Shown: piece by piece, positions 49,143 to 61,022 of the stretch
Layout of the letters: every line of letters begins with the position of its first letter
How positions within the stretch are numbered: position 1 is the first letter of the stretch
Source: Phallusia mammillata
Taxonomy: Eukaryota; Chordata; Ascidiacea; Phlebobranchia; Ascidiidae
Reading direction: 5' to 3'
Assembly (NCBI GenBank): GCA_003260075.1
Contig: QLIY01000052.1
Location: 228,882 to 292,881, forward strand
DNA length: 64,000 nt
Made by a program: the position numbers and the translations under genes
The notes under the pieces: generated by a model
Databases searched by the model: none
Told to the model about the DNA's origin: nothing
The model's input: only the letters and a program-made list of their open reading frames with translations

Positions 49143-51935
49143 TTTTTTTGAAAACTGTTTAGTAGTTTATATGTCGAAAACTGCTTCGTTAATAAGGAAC
49201 ATAAATTCTGACACAAACGCTGGATTTGACTGGCTTCAAACGCTTAGTTGTTAGCTGTTTTCGCTTTTGTAAACAATCGCACTTTGTAAACAAACCCTAA
49301 AAAACGTCTCCTCCTTTTTCAGACCAATCTTTTGCTATGGAAACCCAATTCTTTTCGCAGAGAAGTCATTTGAAGTTTGTTTCCTTGAGCCATATCTCCC
49401 CCCCCCCGTGAGCACATGAGCAGCGTGCACTGAAGAATTTTTTTAGCACAATAAGTTTCATTTACAAATAGATTAAACACGCAAATCTTGCTTGTTTGGG
49501 TATAAGTGCCCCCCCCCCCTTTGTAAACAAACCCTAAAAAACGTCTCCTCCTTTTTCAGACCAATCATTTGCTATGGAAACCCAATCCTTTTCGCAGAGA
49601 AGTCATTTGAAGTTTGTTTCCTTGAGCCATATCGGAACAAATAAATCGATCGGTTACCTGATGCAACCGGGGTGCACATCACGTGATCGACGATGTGGTT
49701 ACGCATGAGTGTCTTCAAGCAGTCACCGGTTTTGTGCGCTGCAGGAATACTGGTGAAAGCTTGGTTGCTCGGCGCGAACAGAGTAAATGAGCCGTTGGCT
49801 GACACAACCCTCTCATCTAAGCCGGTCTCTTTTAACGCTGCAACAACATTACGTAGCTTGGATAGTAAACATTCCAAACTGCAATCACATAAACGCTGCT
49901 GGTTTGTCAAAATAGAAGGGACAAAAACGGTTGTAATTCCACATAATGCTAGTGATTAACGTCAAGCATGCACAGATTTTGCAATGATGGTGATGATTGT
50001 TAAACCGTTTGCAATAAAATAATTGCACTATGTAGGCTGCAAGTGTGTTCTCTGGTAGTTATATGTTTGATAAATGCATAGATTATTTTTAAATCTGACA
50101 AAGCATTTTTGCACATCCAGCAGACTGAGCAGCGAAAAACATTTGCGTTGCAGTATTGTTGTTCTAAATTGAACAATATACAAACCATACAGATCATTAC
50201 ATTTACACCACCATCGAAAGCAATTTTTCCGAAACTGGATTTTCTTTAGAAGCAGTATCATATTTAAACTAGTGATGCACCGAACCCGCCTAAAAAGGTT
50301 CGGGCCGAAACCGAATATTCGGCCACGAGGCCGAATAATTTCGGCCGAATCAGGCCGANTCGGTCGACGTCCTCCAAAGCCGTAACTGCAAATCAAGCGC
50401 AACCACAGGTGTTAAATGTGACAGCAACGGTCACCTGAGAGTAATTGAAACATGACATGCGATTGCTGGAGAAAATGATATAGTTTGGCGCCTTCGCTTG
50501 CAGCGACTGGTGATTGATCTTTTGATTGAGAAAAAAAAACAAGCGGGCGCACTTCACCTGTCACCTTCAGAATCGTGTGAACTTTTCTCTGTTTCGGCCG
50601 AATTTTCAAAAAAGTTCGGGCCGAAACCGAAACATCGAAAAACAGCGTATTCGGCCGAAATGTTTCGGCCAACCGAAACTTCGGTGCATCACTAATTTAA
50701 ACATGAAAAACTATATGAATACCTGAGAGAAACTCAGAGAATTCGTCTTTTCTTGCCAGATGATCCAGCATACTTTCAGTCACTGGCTGGATGATGTTGT
50801 CAATAAAGTAAACCACCGAATTGTCGTTGATGACGTCACGCACACCGACTTTTCGACAATTTACTGTCATGATCCGTTCCAAGTCGGACGGGTAGAAGTT
50901 TACGCGAATGGGGTAACCGGAAATAGCCTATGAGTCGATATATGTTCACATTTGTAAGTAAAAGTTTTGTGTCATTTTGGCATAAAAACAGGTTAAGTAA
51001 AGAGCCTAAAAATGAGCATAAACCCTTTTAACATTTTTAGTATTTTCCGCACATTAGTGAGGTTTAATCAGATTTGCCTTAATATCAGATCCCATGGTCT
51101 TAGCCAATTTCCTTGCTCTATTGTGTGGTGCAGGTGTATGATATCATTGCGTAATGTATAGTATATTGATTTTTATCAAATTTTCTCCAATCGGATTGTG
51201 GCCAGTTCGGGACCAGCTAAGTGCATTTTCTTGTCTATAAGAGGCTACGATTGACGGGAGAAGTTCAAGGGTACGATAAATCAAGTGCCATCTTATATTT
51301 TTATAGTGGGTTTCTTTTTTTCGCTGTGGCCTCAAGTCATAATGTTGTTTGTATTGATTTTTGGTCGACGTGGTCTATACTTACGGTAAAGAGCTGATCG
51401 TTTTGAATTTCGGTGGATATCAGCATTTGGTTGGGAATGACGTGATTTTCAAGGAACTGTCGTACTTGGTTGCTGTCACTCACTTCTGTATCGTTCGGGC
51501 TGTTGGCCAAAGCTATAAAATAAACCAGATAAAACGGTTTAAACTTTTTACGACCAGCTGCAATGTTTTACAAAACAAACAAAAATCGGGTTATTTTCGA
51601 AATTGTTTAGACTTGTATAGCAATCGTTTTTTGCTAATATTTATTCTTCACACAGATGTGAAAAACGTACTAGCGACCGTATTAAAATCGATTCGTCTTT
51701 TTAACAAGTTTTGTTTTGAAGAACCCATATTGCAAGCAAAGATACTGCTATATCTTACAATCGTACATTAAACTTCGTACTTATTCACCTTCCACTAACA
51801 CTTCATCATTTGGCATAAATACTGTCAACTTTTCGTCTCCAATTCCTTGCGGAGGACCACGGCCTAGATCTGGAGCCTGGCCTCTTGAGATGAGCATAGT
51901 TGGTTCTGTCAACTCCGACCGTCGCATAATGCTAC
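45931..51935 (-). CDS. Four-FAS1-domain matrix protein (TGFBI/periostin type), 5' end not resolved
   Basis: Exons in order: 51935-51789, 51512-51385, 50927-50723, 49878-49658, about 49091-48955, 48497-48358, 47212-46910, 46833-46726, 46576-46438, 46148-45931. Domain 1 has LTVFMPNDEVL, ENHVIPNQ and NSVVYFIDNIIQP. Domain 2 has SFTLFAPSNQAF, MRNHIVDHVMC and TTNGVIHVINKM. Domain 3 has FTVIAPTNRAF, LKFHVVPGTVTL and GEVLVIDR. Domain 4 has FTFFAPTNKAF, IKLHLVEG and ASNGIVYGIDNILLP, then the stop. FAS1 proteins are secreted or membrane-tethered adhesion proteins that work with integrins; four domains is the TGFBI/periostin number. Phase between the third and fourth exons is off by one, so a tiny exon or an assembly error lies there. 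C run 49092-49142 destroys the 5' part of the fifth exon. The first exon needs an upstream partner, perhaps 61023-62111. Confidence 0.82.
48208..48327 (-). CDS. Alternative terminal exon inside FAS1 domain 3
   Basis: After a GGCTGAG acceptor this frame reads TYKLLWETHPKLVAVKFMLQ, then LVEGHL, and stops shortly after. It fits the slot that exon 47212-46910 fills (KLNRSVIMHLLSNVDLLRNV), and both join exon 48497-48358 in phase 0. The HPKLV and LVEGHL spacing is FAS1-like. No good donor was found at its end, so using it would truncate the protein after two and a half domains. It could also be a decayed exon. Confidence 0.5.
   Translation of the reverse strand, partial: TYKLLWETHPKLVAVKFMLQLVEGHLSQLLMGGGRKPWD
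49284..49632 (+). repeat. Separated duplicate bounded by C runs
   Basis: 49284-49397 recurs at 49520-49632 with few changes. The 100 bases between are flanked by C runs 49398-49407 and 49509-49519. It lies in a FAS1-gene intron. Confidence 0.8.
50270..50694. mobile_element. hAT-type element, 425 bp, exact 8-bp TSD, containing an N
   Basis: Ends TAGTGATGCACCGAA and TTCGGTGCATCACTA are perfect inverted repeats flanked by ATTTAAAC (50262-50269, 50695-50702). Both subterminal regions are rich in CGGCCGAA and CCGAAAC motifs. The N at 50359 splits the element. The 231 bases after it also occur at 52466-52696. It lies in a FAS1-gene intron. Confidence 0.92.
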
Positions 51936-52465
51936 CTGTAAATAAAGAAAAAAGCTAATAATTTAGACATTAATACTGCAACCAACCCTTTACGACAAAA
52001 CGCAAAAGTAATTTTTGGAGTGGTCAAAGATCAGTCGAACGCTGCCAATTTAACTGATCGTCAATGTAAAACGCCGTGTAAGTTTAAACAAAGTATGAGA
52101 GTACTTCCTATATTTCTGTAAGGATTAGATAAAAAGTAGGCTACAAAGCGTTCATCAAATTTTGTGCATCTTGGATCAGCAAATTTGTGGCAAAAGCAAA
52201 CAAACAACTGGACCTGTAAAGATTGTAAACTGGTTTGGCCCGACTTGTGGCTGCACAGATCCAAACAAGAAAAGTCAAGTTGCACACGTGTCTTACGAAA
52301 CCGCGCAAGTGCAGAACATCTACTCAAAACCACAAATACAATGAGGTAACTAAAGTAATTGAACGTGTCATGGAGTACTCGTCATTTTTCGCATACCTGG
52401 CTGACATGACGTTCGGGTCCTATCAATGTGAAAACCGCTGCAACAGTGATGTGTGATGGTCTTCG

Positions 52466-52696
52466 TCGGTCGACGTCCTCCAAAGCCGTAACTGCAAATC
52501 AAGCGCAACCACAGGTGTTAAATGTGACAGCAACGGTCACCTGAGAGTAATTGAAACATGACATGCGATTGCTGGAGAAAATGATATAGTTTGGCGCCTT
52601 CGCTTGCAGCGACTGGTGATTGATCTTTTGATTGAGAAAAAAAAACAAGCGGGCGCACTTCACCTGTCACCTTCAGAATCGTGTGAACTTTTCTCT
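52466..52696. repeat. Second copy of the interior of the 50270 hAT element
   Basis: 231 bases appear identical to 50360-50590. The hAT ends are absent here: the match stops exactly at the N on one side and at ACTTTTCTCT on the other. Confidence 0.85.
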
Positions 52697-53708
52697 ATAC
52701 AGACAAAAAACCTTGATCGGGATTCGTCCCCGGGATTGTCCTGGGTTCGAACCCCGTGAAAAAAAAACTTTTCTCTTATCAGTCATTGACAAAAATCTTT
52801 CTGTCATGTTTTTGCAAAGAAACGTATGTCTGCATTGAACTATGTTCCCATGTTATTCAAATCACACTTTACTAATGACAAATCACATAAACCTGAGCTT
52901 CTCAACCCCAATGAGGAAATTGACATGCTTTTGGGTTGGGGTACATTGAGGCAAGTTAACAGAATTAGTACGTTGTAAAACCCGGGGATATATTTGAGTT
53001 GTAAAACTGTCCAGGCTTTTTGGATAAGTTTCGATTTAAAGTTAAATAAAATGGACATGATTCCAGCATTACTTTACACTCAACCGCTATTACAACCACT
53101 TTGGAGCCAAATTGGGCCTTTTAAACGGGGTTGGGTCATTAGTTCAAGTTCGGACCCCTACATCTTATACTTGTCACTTGACCACGTAATTTTTTGCATT
53201 TTTTTTCACGTATGGTCAAAGGCTATAATTATACAGGTCTCCAATTCACAATTAGTTTGTATGGTGTCTTACCTTTCCACACACACATATTTTCTTTTCC
53301 TTTCCTTGCATCTCTCCTCGGTCCGAATTCTCCTCAGTATGTCGGATGTGAGACCGTACAAGCCAGGACTTTCCGTCACGCACACATGTTGCCTGCAATG
53401 AAAATTGTTCAAGCTTCACTGAATGTTCTCTGATGTAGTAAGGTTAAGCGCAGCTTTATTGCCACTTATAGGTCGAGTGTTGTTCCACAGTTATTTGACC
53501 GTGGTTCAACTCAAGCTCAAAGAGGACCACCCTTCAAAACCTCAGTGTGCAAAATGGTCAAGATTTATTCCCATAAGGGTACGATTTCAGTAGCAAGTTT
53601 TTACTTTTGATTTTTGCAACTGGACGGGTTTCAAATTCTCAGTCGCAAGTGTTACCACTTAAAATGCAACTGGCGCGTTAAGTGAGGTTACATATGCATT
53701 TCGCTGGC

Positions 53709-54018
53709 GTAAGGCCTAAGGGGGTCGCCAACATGCAGTATCAGATATCGTCCAGGATACAGAGTTCTCAACAAGAATTTGCGACACAAGAATTGTGGCA
53801 ACCAATCCTATCGAACCTTTATCGTCGGAAAGTGAAACATAGAATCGTGGGATCTTGCCCCCCCCCCCGCGTAAGGCCTAAGGGGGTCGCCAACATGCAG
53901 TATCAGATATCGTCCACGATACAGAGTTCTCAACAAGAATTTGCGACCCAAGAATTGTGGCAACCAATCCTATCGACCCTTTATCGTCGGAAAGTGAAAC
54001 ATAGAATCGTGGGATCTT
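53709..54018 (+). repeat. Direct duplicate across an 11-base C run
   Basis: 53709-53857 and 53869-54018 are near-identical around C run 53858-53868. The open frame spanning both copies is a by-product. Confidence 0.85.
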
Positions 54019-55106
54019 GAGAGGTCGCGAACTTCGTAAGTGCGATATGGTTGCGATACAGCAAATGCCAAGCGGGAAATCTGATGTACAATTGACATGA
54101 CAAAATCTGGAAAGTTTGCACCAAAATTACCGATAATCGCACCGCATTTCATGTATTGCAAGTGCGTTAGACGCCAAGCGGTCTGCAAGGACAGCAAAAT
54201 GTGGCAAATTTGGGCACAAAAACGCATGGTAACCTTCCGTTATGCGATCATTTTTACCGCAACAGGAACCTAGAAATTTTAACTACCTTGATTTTTCGAT
54301 TACGTATTATGACCTTGTTTTCTTGTAGAAAAAGCTCTGAACAAAATTTAAATTACGTTAAAAGGGCGGGGCTCGCATAACATGAATCCAAACTTGTTTC
54401 TCAAAACATTTCGCTTCAGAGTGAACAACTCGCCGCGCTAATTCGCAAAAAAACGTTATTGCGTTGTCACAGGCACTGGGCACGGAAACAAAGCTCCTTG
54501 TTGTTTCGTGAGTTTTCTGCAAACAGACAAGAGGCCACAAGAAAGTCTGATGACTCCCGTGCTTCTTCGAAACAAAATATTGACATGAGTTTATGTGAGT
54601 TTGCTGTGACAGGCCTCCTGTGTTATATTTGATGTCGAATATAAAATACGAGCACAAATCACAACGATAGACGGTTATATTTAGGTTGTTTTAATGGGCT
54701 GTTGTTTTATGTCTTAACATCTGCTTTTGATCATACCTTGCCATGCAATAAATTTAATACCAGGATGCCTGTACGCGCATAATGCTTTTGGCTTATATTT
54801 GAACATTACCATTTTAAATTTGCCTAAATAAGTCGACCAATAAAGGAAACATGGAAATTTAAACCAGGCATGCAAACTGTATAGTGACATTGTCTAACAT
54901 TCAATTTAGTACCTAATGTATTGCAAAAGCCACAGCAGAGTTTGCTAACGAGCTTTGTCAGTCCTGTAGTGGAGAAATGTTTGCGTGGACTAATTGTAAC
55001 CTGCTTATAATGTAAACTTAAACCACAGTACGTTTTTTTAGGCTACGATCAAACAACTTTAACCCTGTTGACTCTGAACCGCTTGCCTCACAAAGCACAG
55101 TTTTTG

Positions 55107-55358
55107 TGAATGGTGATTATTTTATGAGTAAAATTTATCAATCGACAGCACCACCTGCGGAAACCGGATCGTTTTTTAATTAATCGTCACGTAATGACGT
55201 CAACTACGCCAGACTTCTCGAATGTTACCCCCCCCCCTGAATGGTGATTATTTTATGAGTAAAATTTATCAATCGACAGCACCACTTGCGGAAACCGGAT
55301 CGTTTTTTAATTAATCGTTACGTAATGACGTCAACTACGCCAGACTTCTCGAATGTTT
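55107..55358 (+). repeat. Direct duplicate across a 10-base C run
   Basis: 55107-55227 and 55238-55358 differ at a few bases, around C run 55228-55237. Confidence 0.85.
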
Positions 55359-57196
55359 ACATTTAAATGATTGATGGCGGTCTGCGAAACTTAATCGCGA
55401 AGGCCTAACAACGCCAAGTTCAGCTAGGCCGAATAATGGATTGACGCCTAGGTGACGATTAACGCCCCCCCCCCCCCCCCCCCCCTAACGAGCTGCTATG
55501 AGCCGCGTTTTGGCCTTGCCATAAAGCGGCTGAACCGCGATAAAGCGTTGAAAGAGTGAAGCAAATTTTACCGTGGGACAACGAAAAATTTCGCATTCAA
55601 TCTTTATGTGTATGTGGCGGGGCCATTTTCTGCGCCGCATGTTTAGTTTACAGTGTCCAGACATTAATACCCAGTGCGATAAGTTTTGTGAAATCGATTG
55701 GTTTGGCCAAATCAATCTTAGTTGTGGTTGGCAGGCGATAACTGCCTGATGAAACCGGGGATCTTATTCTGCAGATTGTGGCCCACTGGATTGAGCTTCG
55801 CACGTGGTTCCAACGCAGTGTATAAGATTATAGCCAACCCGTCGGGCTGTGGAAATCCTTTAACTTCCGTGTCCCGCGAACTTCATTGTCGTCAACTTGA
55901 CCTTACGCTTTGTGAAAGACAACGAGGTCGCCTGAAAATCCATTTGGTGCCATCTGTCTTCCTCAAACGTGATGTATTTGCGACCTCTGTAAATTCAAAG
56001 TCAAGCCTGCCTAGTGTTCGTAAAGGACACTTCAACGGCCTTATGTCAATCTCATATTGAATTGTCTTGTCCCTATAGGACCGGAACCCCGTAAGGCCAC
56101 CCACTATTGGGTTATCATTGGACAAGAGCCAAGCCCAGCGACCGTACGATGCGTCATAATCCCGGGTTAAGCCACGAAATTGACAAAATAAAACGACTTC
56201 TTCCATTCGGCCGTTTTCAAAACAAACAATAGGGACAAATCTGCTTCAGGGGATAAAACCCTCAAGACGGTTCGATGATCTGTTTGGTGTTGACAAATCG
56301 CTTTGCATCTCTGTTGGTTCAGTTGTTGGTGCGATCCTTTGCGGATTTTAAGGATCGTGCTGCTGTTTACCGCTCTATGCGCTAGTTGGGGATTATGTCT
56401 ATCAGGCGTGATACCCCCCTTACCCAAGCGTGGGCCCAACGCTACTAAAAACATTTACTAAGATTAGTTCTTATTACTCATACACCCAAGTGAGTAGTGA
56501 GCACAACGCACAAAAAACAAAGTTGCCATACAAAACGAATGAGTAACGTTGTTTACTTTGAAATATATCAAATGTGTTTTGGTTGCAACTGATTGTCATT
56601 GATCAATCCGCATTTGAACACAAAAAAATTGAAGTTTTAAATATCTACCGGTAGCAAAGGGTTTTTAAAAAGTTGAAGCATTTAGAATGCATCCTTCATT
56701 TGCTCAGCTAAACCACACAAAACTTGAGTTTTTCAGGTACGGGATTACTCGTTACCATCTGTATCTGCACAAATGAGCCTAGCTTATCGTATCTAGGCTA
56801 ATACGCATCCACAAAGCGGTTTCCGAATCTATTTATTACCCAAATTCCTCCCTTCGTGGGACAAGTAGAATTTCCGGTTTAAATTCTCATTTGGCTGTGA
56901 AAATCTCAGAGGAAAGACTTTTAGGTAATTATTTACACGATGTTCCTTTCAAGCCGGATGGTGTTTGCTTGCATAACTTAAGTCCTTTTTCGCAGGTCAG
57001 CAAACATATTTGTCTGCTCACCGTCAAAGGACTCTTGTTACCTTACATCGTGTAGAACACGTTTAGCTACATCTAATCCGTTTCTCGTGTTTGAACAAGG
57101 GTTGCAATGCGCACCTCAAAATGCTACCTGAATCCCTACTTCTGCATAGCATTGTGGAATTAAAGTAATCTTATGGTGGATAACAGGTTGAAAATG

Positions 57197-57352
57197 TTCA
57201 ACACATGAATAGGGGCTATTGTGAAAATAATTTTGCAAAGACTCGTTTGACTGCTATCACGAAAGCTGCCCCCCCCCCTTCAACACATGAATAGGGGCTA
57301 TTGTGAAAATAATTTTGCAAAGACTCTTGCGTTTGACTGCTATCACGAAAGC
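57197..57352 (+). repeat. Direct duplicate across a 10-base C run
   Basis: 57197-57268 and 57279-57352 are near-identical; the right copy has TTGCGT inserted. The run is 57269-57278. Confidence 0.85.
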
Positions 57353-60211
57353 TGTTTTTTTTGTGAATTGATAGTCGCATGTGATATACATCGACCACCA
57401 ACAGACTGTTGCATTGTGTTTCAATCTGATATAACGACGGGATCACACAGTAAGGTTTGTCGCACTAACGAGAAAACAAGGCGTGAGAACAACTAGCTAC
57501 GGTTTGGCGATCGTCCCATATCGCTCGTTTGTTGATTGACAATCACCTCACTATTGACCAAAGGTAAGGGAGTCAAAGATAGTTCAGCCACAAGGCGTGG
57601 TAGCCTTTCGTCGACAAAATTTCGGTTTCTCTTTACACAAAACAAAACATGAATTTATTTTATTACCAACAAAGGTAGGCTAAAATATCGTTAAAATTGA
57701 CATCGGAGAGGCGAAGGTTTATTGATCTCAATTTTCAAGTTTTGTTAGTACTGCATTGTTCGGTATTTAACCGTTCAAATGGATGTGGTATGTCGTTAAA
57801 GAGTCTGTTCTGTACTGTGACTATTTTAAGACCGGTCATTGATTCAACATTATAGATCAACTATATTTACATTTAAATCCAACTAAAAAATAAATATGAC
57901 TTTACAGAGAACAAATACAATTTGATACTTGCAAAATCATTCAATTGTACTAGTGTGTGAAAAAAACGATCTTTAGTTGACTCATGAAATTTGTTCAGGA
58001 TCAAGTATGTTGATTCAGGATTTCAAAAAACACTTAAGTGGGGAAAACAATGGAAAGTTTTGACGCCTGTTAGTGACAGCTACAAGGTTTAAACATTAAA
58101 ATGAAAGCAAACGTTCCCCAGAACGATTGAGTAATGTGCAAATAATATGTAACCACATCCTATCCAAAGCCAACGGGTTTTATTTATTTTGCCCGTGCGG
58201 TTTTTAGAGTTTGTTTTGCAAACGATATTCGCCAAAGTCGCTCTGTTAAGCAAGCGTGAAGTACAACGACGAAGTGACAAATACTGAAAGCTTTTATTGA
58301 TAAGAGTTTCAGGCTAACAAGCTGCCTGACATGAACGACATAACGTTGTATTGGAGTGTTCCCACGTAGTTTCACACGGAAATATATTGGAACTGCTTAC
58401 GTAATGGGTTGGAACCGCAAACATTTCCAGAATTAAATGCACAGTAATTTCCTTATGAGCAAAGTTCTTTGAATAAAAAAGCCCGGAAATATAACGTGTG
58501 TGGCCCTGACATGCTTTTGGATTTTCTCCGATTCGGAAACAAAGATAGCAACGCTGATAATTTGAATAAGCGTTTACCTGCGAATTTCCTAATCTAAATA
58601 AAGTGTAGTAGTAAAAGGTAAAGGAAACCTTTTTCGGCCCTGAAGTGTTTGTTGTCATGTAAACTGTTTTTAATTGTTGAGAAAGGCCTTTTTAACCTCA
58701 GGGTTTTACAAATATCGCATAAAAGATTTAACATTAGAGTTACTTTAAAGGGAATATCGTTGCAATTCAAAAGCTAGTTCAGCATTGCTAGTTTTTTCGC
58801 GTTGCTAATGCAGAAGACAGGCGATACGACGCACAAATCGCTAAGGAGTGATTTTGTAATCGCGCCTGTGAGCAGCCGATTATCCGTTGTTGCATCTGCA
58901 AACTTAAAACCGCATCGGTTCCGCGGCAAACAAAGGTTATTTGTTGTCAAAGGCCATGGTCTCATCTTGAAATCTTCAAACAGAAAACGCAGCCACAAGA
59001 CTTGCGACAAACAGGTGGGCGTTTTTAAACCACTTTGTCTTCATTCTAGCGTGCAGCGTTTTGTAACAAACTATTTACCCAACCATGATCCGATTTACGT
59101 AGTGAAGCCATAACTATAACAATCAACTTTTTCCGCGGGGTTTTTGTATGTCACTCACGTCGTTAACATATACTTTACTATCGTTTGTTTGTTTACATGC
59201 GGCCCTATTAAACCGACGACCATCTATTTCCGGCAAGCGCAATTGTTTTCGAATGACACGCCTCGTTTAGTAACTGGGACGACTTAAATGCCGACATTTA
59301 CCTACGTAGGACTCCGATGGCGTCATAGGACAAAAAACGAACTTTTTTTGTAAGAATTTTCGCAAGAGAATGTTTGAAAGTTGATTTCTATGAGCTTTAG
59401 TTTTTCCTGTAGAAATTAACGAAAGTTGGGATAAATCCATTTGCTATCCATTTATACTGAGGTACCGCAACAACGTATTCATTTCCCTGGGCGAAGTGCG
59501 GTTAATTGCTTTAACAGAGCACGCGCACTTTTGGTAACCGCCTCACGGCCATTTTCGGCTACTTCTAAAGGCGTACCGACGGCTCACAAAGCCAGTAACA
59601 AATAGACCAATGCTTCACACGTGTATTCTGCGTGTAGTGTTACTTGTGGCGCCACAAGTAATAACTTTGTTGCACTGGAAGAGTCCAAAACGCAGCTGAT
59701 CAACATAGCAGTGGCATACTTGCGGTTAATTGTCCCTAAACCGACGCCAGGCCGCGCGGAAACCGTAGAGCTTGCCTGTTAGCCTAAGTAGCGATGTTGT
59801 TGTCATTGAGTCATATACCGAGGCATGCGTTCCAGGTAAGCCCGTTCGTTCGTCAGCGACAAACTTTCGGCGCCTAAAACCCACCGGAAACCCGTTTTTT
59901 GTACTTATTTACAAAAAGGTTTTAAATATTAATTTTGAGTCATGACAATCTCAAAGTCAGGTGTTGTGTTGAAAAATATATTGAACGTTGACTTGCACTT
60001 TGCTTCAAAGACTGTTGCAAAGTCACAGTGGGAAATCATTGTTTGTTGCCTTAACTAGGATAATCCGATTAAAAGACGCAAGGCAACACATCGGAAAGAC
60101 ACGAACTACAAAAAACGACAATTACGTAATTCTTGTACTTGTCTTTTCGTTTCTCTCGATTCCAAAACAACACGGCTTATACAATACAAAAAATAAATTT
60201 GGTTTGAGACA

Positions 60212-60542
60212 GCAATGTTCATGACCCCAAACCAGATTGTACCGATGTTGAAAAAGTCCGCCAAAGAATTTCTTTTTCCAAGTTTTATCTCATTGATTAT
60301 GAGTTTTTCTCATTACCCATCACCTTTATGAAGGGGTAAAATGCCGGGAGGATGCACTTTAATCATACTGTATCCCCCCCCCCCGCAATGTTCATGACCC
60401 CAAACCAGATTGTACCGATGTTGAAAAAGTCCTCCAAAGAATTTCTTTTTCCAAGTTTTATCTCATTTATTATGAGTTTTTCTCATTACCCATCACCTTT
60501 ATGAGGGGTAAAAATGCCGGGAGGGTGCATTTTAATCATACT
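60212..60542 (+). repeat. Direct duplicate across an 11-base C run
   Basis: 60212-60373 and 60385-60542 are near-identical with substitutions, around C run 60374-60384. Confidence 0.85.
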
Positions 60543-61022
60543 TTATTTAAATCGCGGCTCTAAAGGCTCAAGTCGACACACCAGTGTTCAAACAGCTACA
60601 GCGAGTATATACCAAATTTACAAAAAGAAACTAACCGAGTAAATTTAATTTCAACGGTCTGCAATCCATGTAAATACCCCTGCAGACTGCCTTTGGAATT
60701 AGTGGCCGGTTTTGGTGGGATTTAGCTGATTCAGCAATTATGCGGTCGTCAAAGGAGATCCTCGTGATCAAAGCTAAGCTGCAGTAACAACTAATGCAGA
60801 GATATCTTGGTTTACGGTCCTAAGCTTGTGTCCGAACTAACAAGGGGTTTGTAAGTTGAGCGCATTCCGCAGGCAACGAACCGTGAGGTCACTTGCATTG
60901 ACCCGTGACACTGCCAAAGGACAATTGGCTACTAAAGGGACAATTTTGTGGCCTATAGCGAATTGGTAAAACATGGAACAGGTTTTAAAATTTTTGTGCA
61001 AAAAATCGAAAATTTTGTACAC

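Larger units (their letters stand above)
51936..61022. other. Long region without a convincing gene
   Basis: About 9 kb. If the 61-62 kb exon belongs to the FAS1 gene this is an intron, and at least one more small exon must lie here to restore phase. It contains four duplicate pairs around C runs, a 21-base C run at 55465-55485, and the second copy of the hAT-interior sequence. A B-box-like GGTTCGAACCCC lies at 52745. At 55900-56200 (minus) there is a roughly 100-residue open stretch including RWAWLLSNDNPIVGGL, of no recognised family. Confidence 0.45.

Noticed and set aside
48774..49216. Frames with poly-Pro or poly-Gly on both strands
   Set aside because: They exist only because of the 51-base C run; the minus strand here is a FAS1 exon.
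52698..52760. Possible tRNA or tRNA-derived SINE
   Set aside because: A B-box-like GGTTCGAACCCC is present, but no A box, acceptor stem or cloverleaf could be drawn.
53682..54020. 112-codon frame with internal protein repeat
   Set aside because: The repeat comes from the duplicate around C run 53858-53868; no motif or splice support.
55892..56206. 104-codon minus-strand frame with protein-like composition
   Set aside because: No family recognised, no clear splice sites, and an equally long frame lies on the opposite strand.
58314..58658. Cys-containing minus-strand frame of 114 codons
   Set aside because: No splice context, no recognisable domain, AT-rich chance frame likely.
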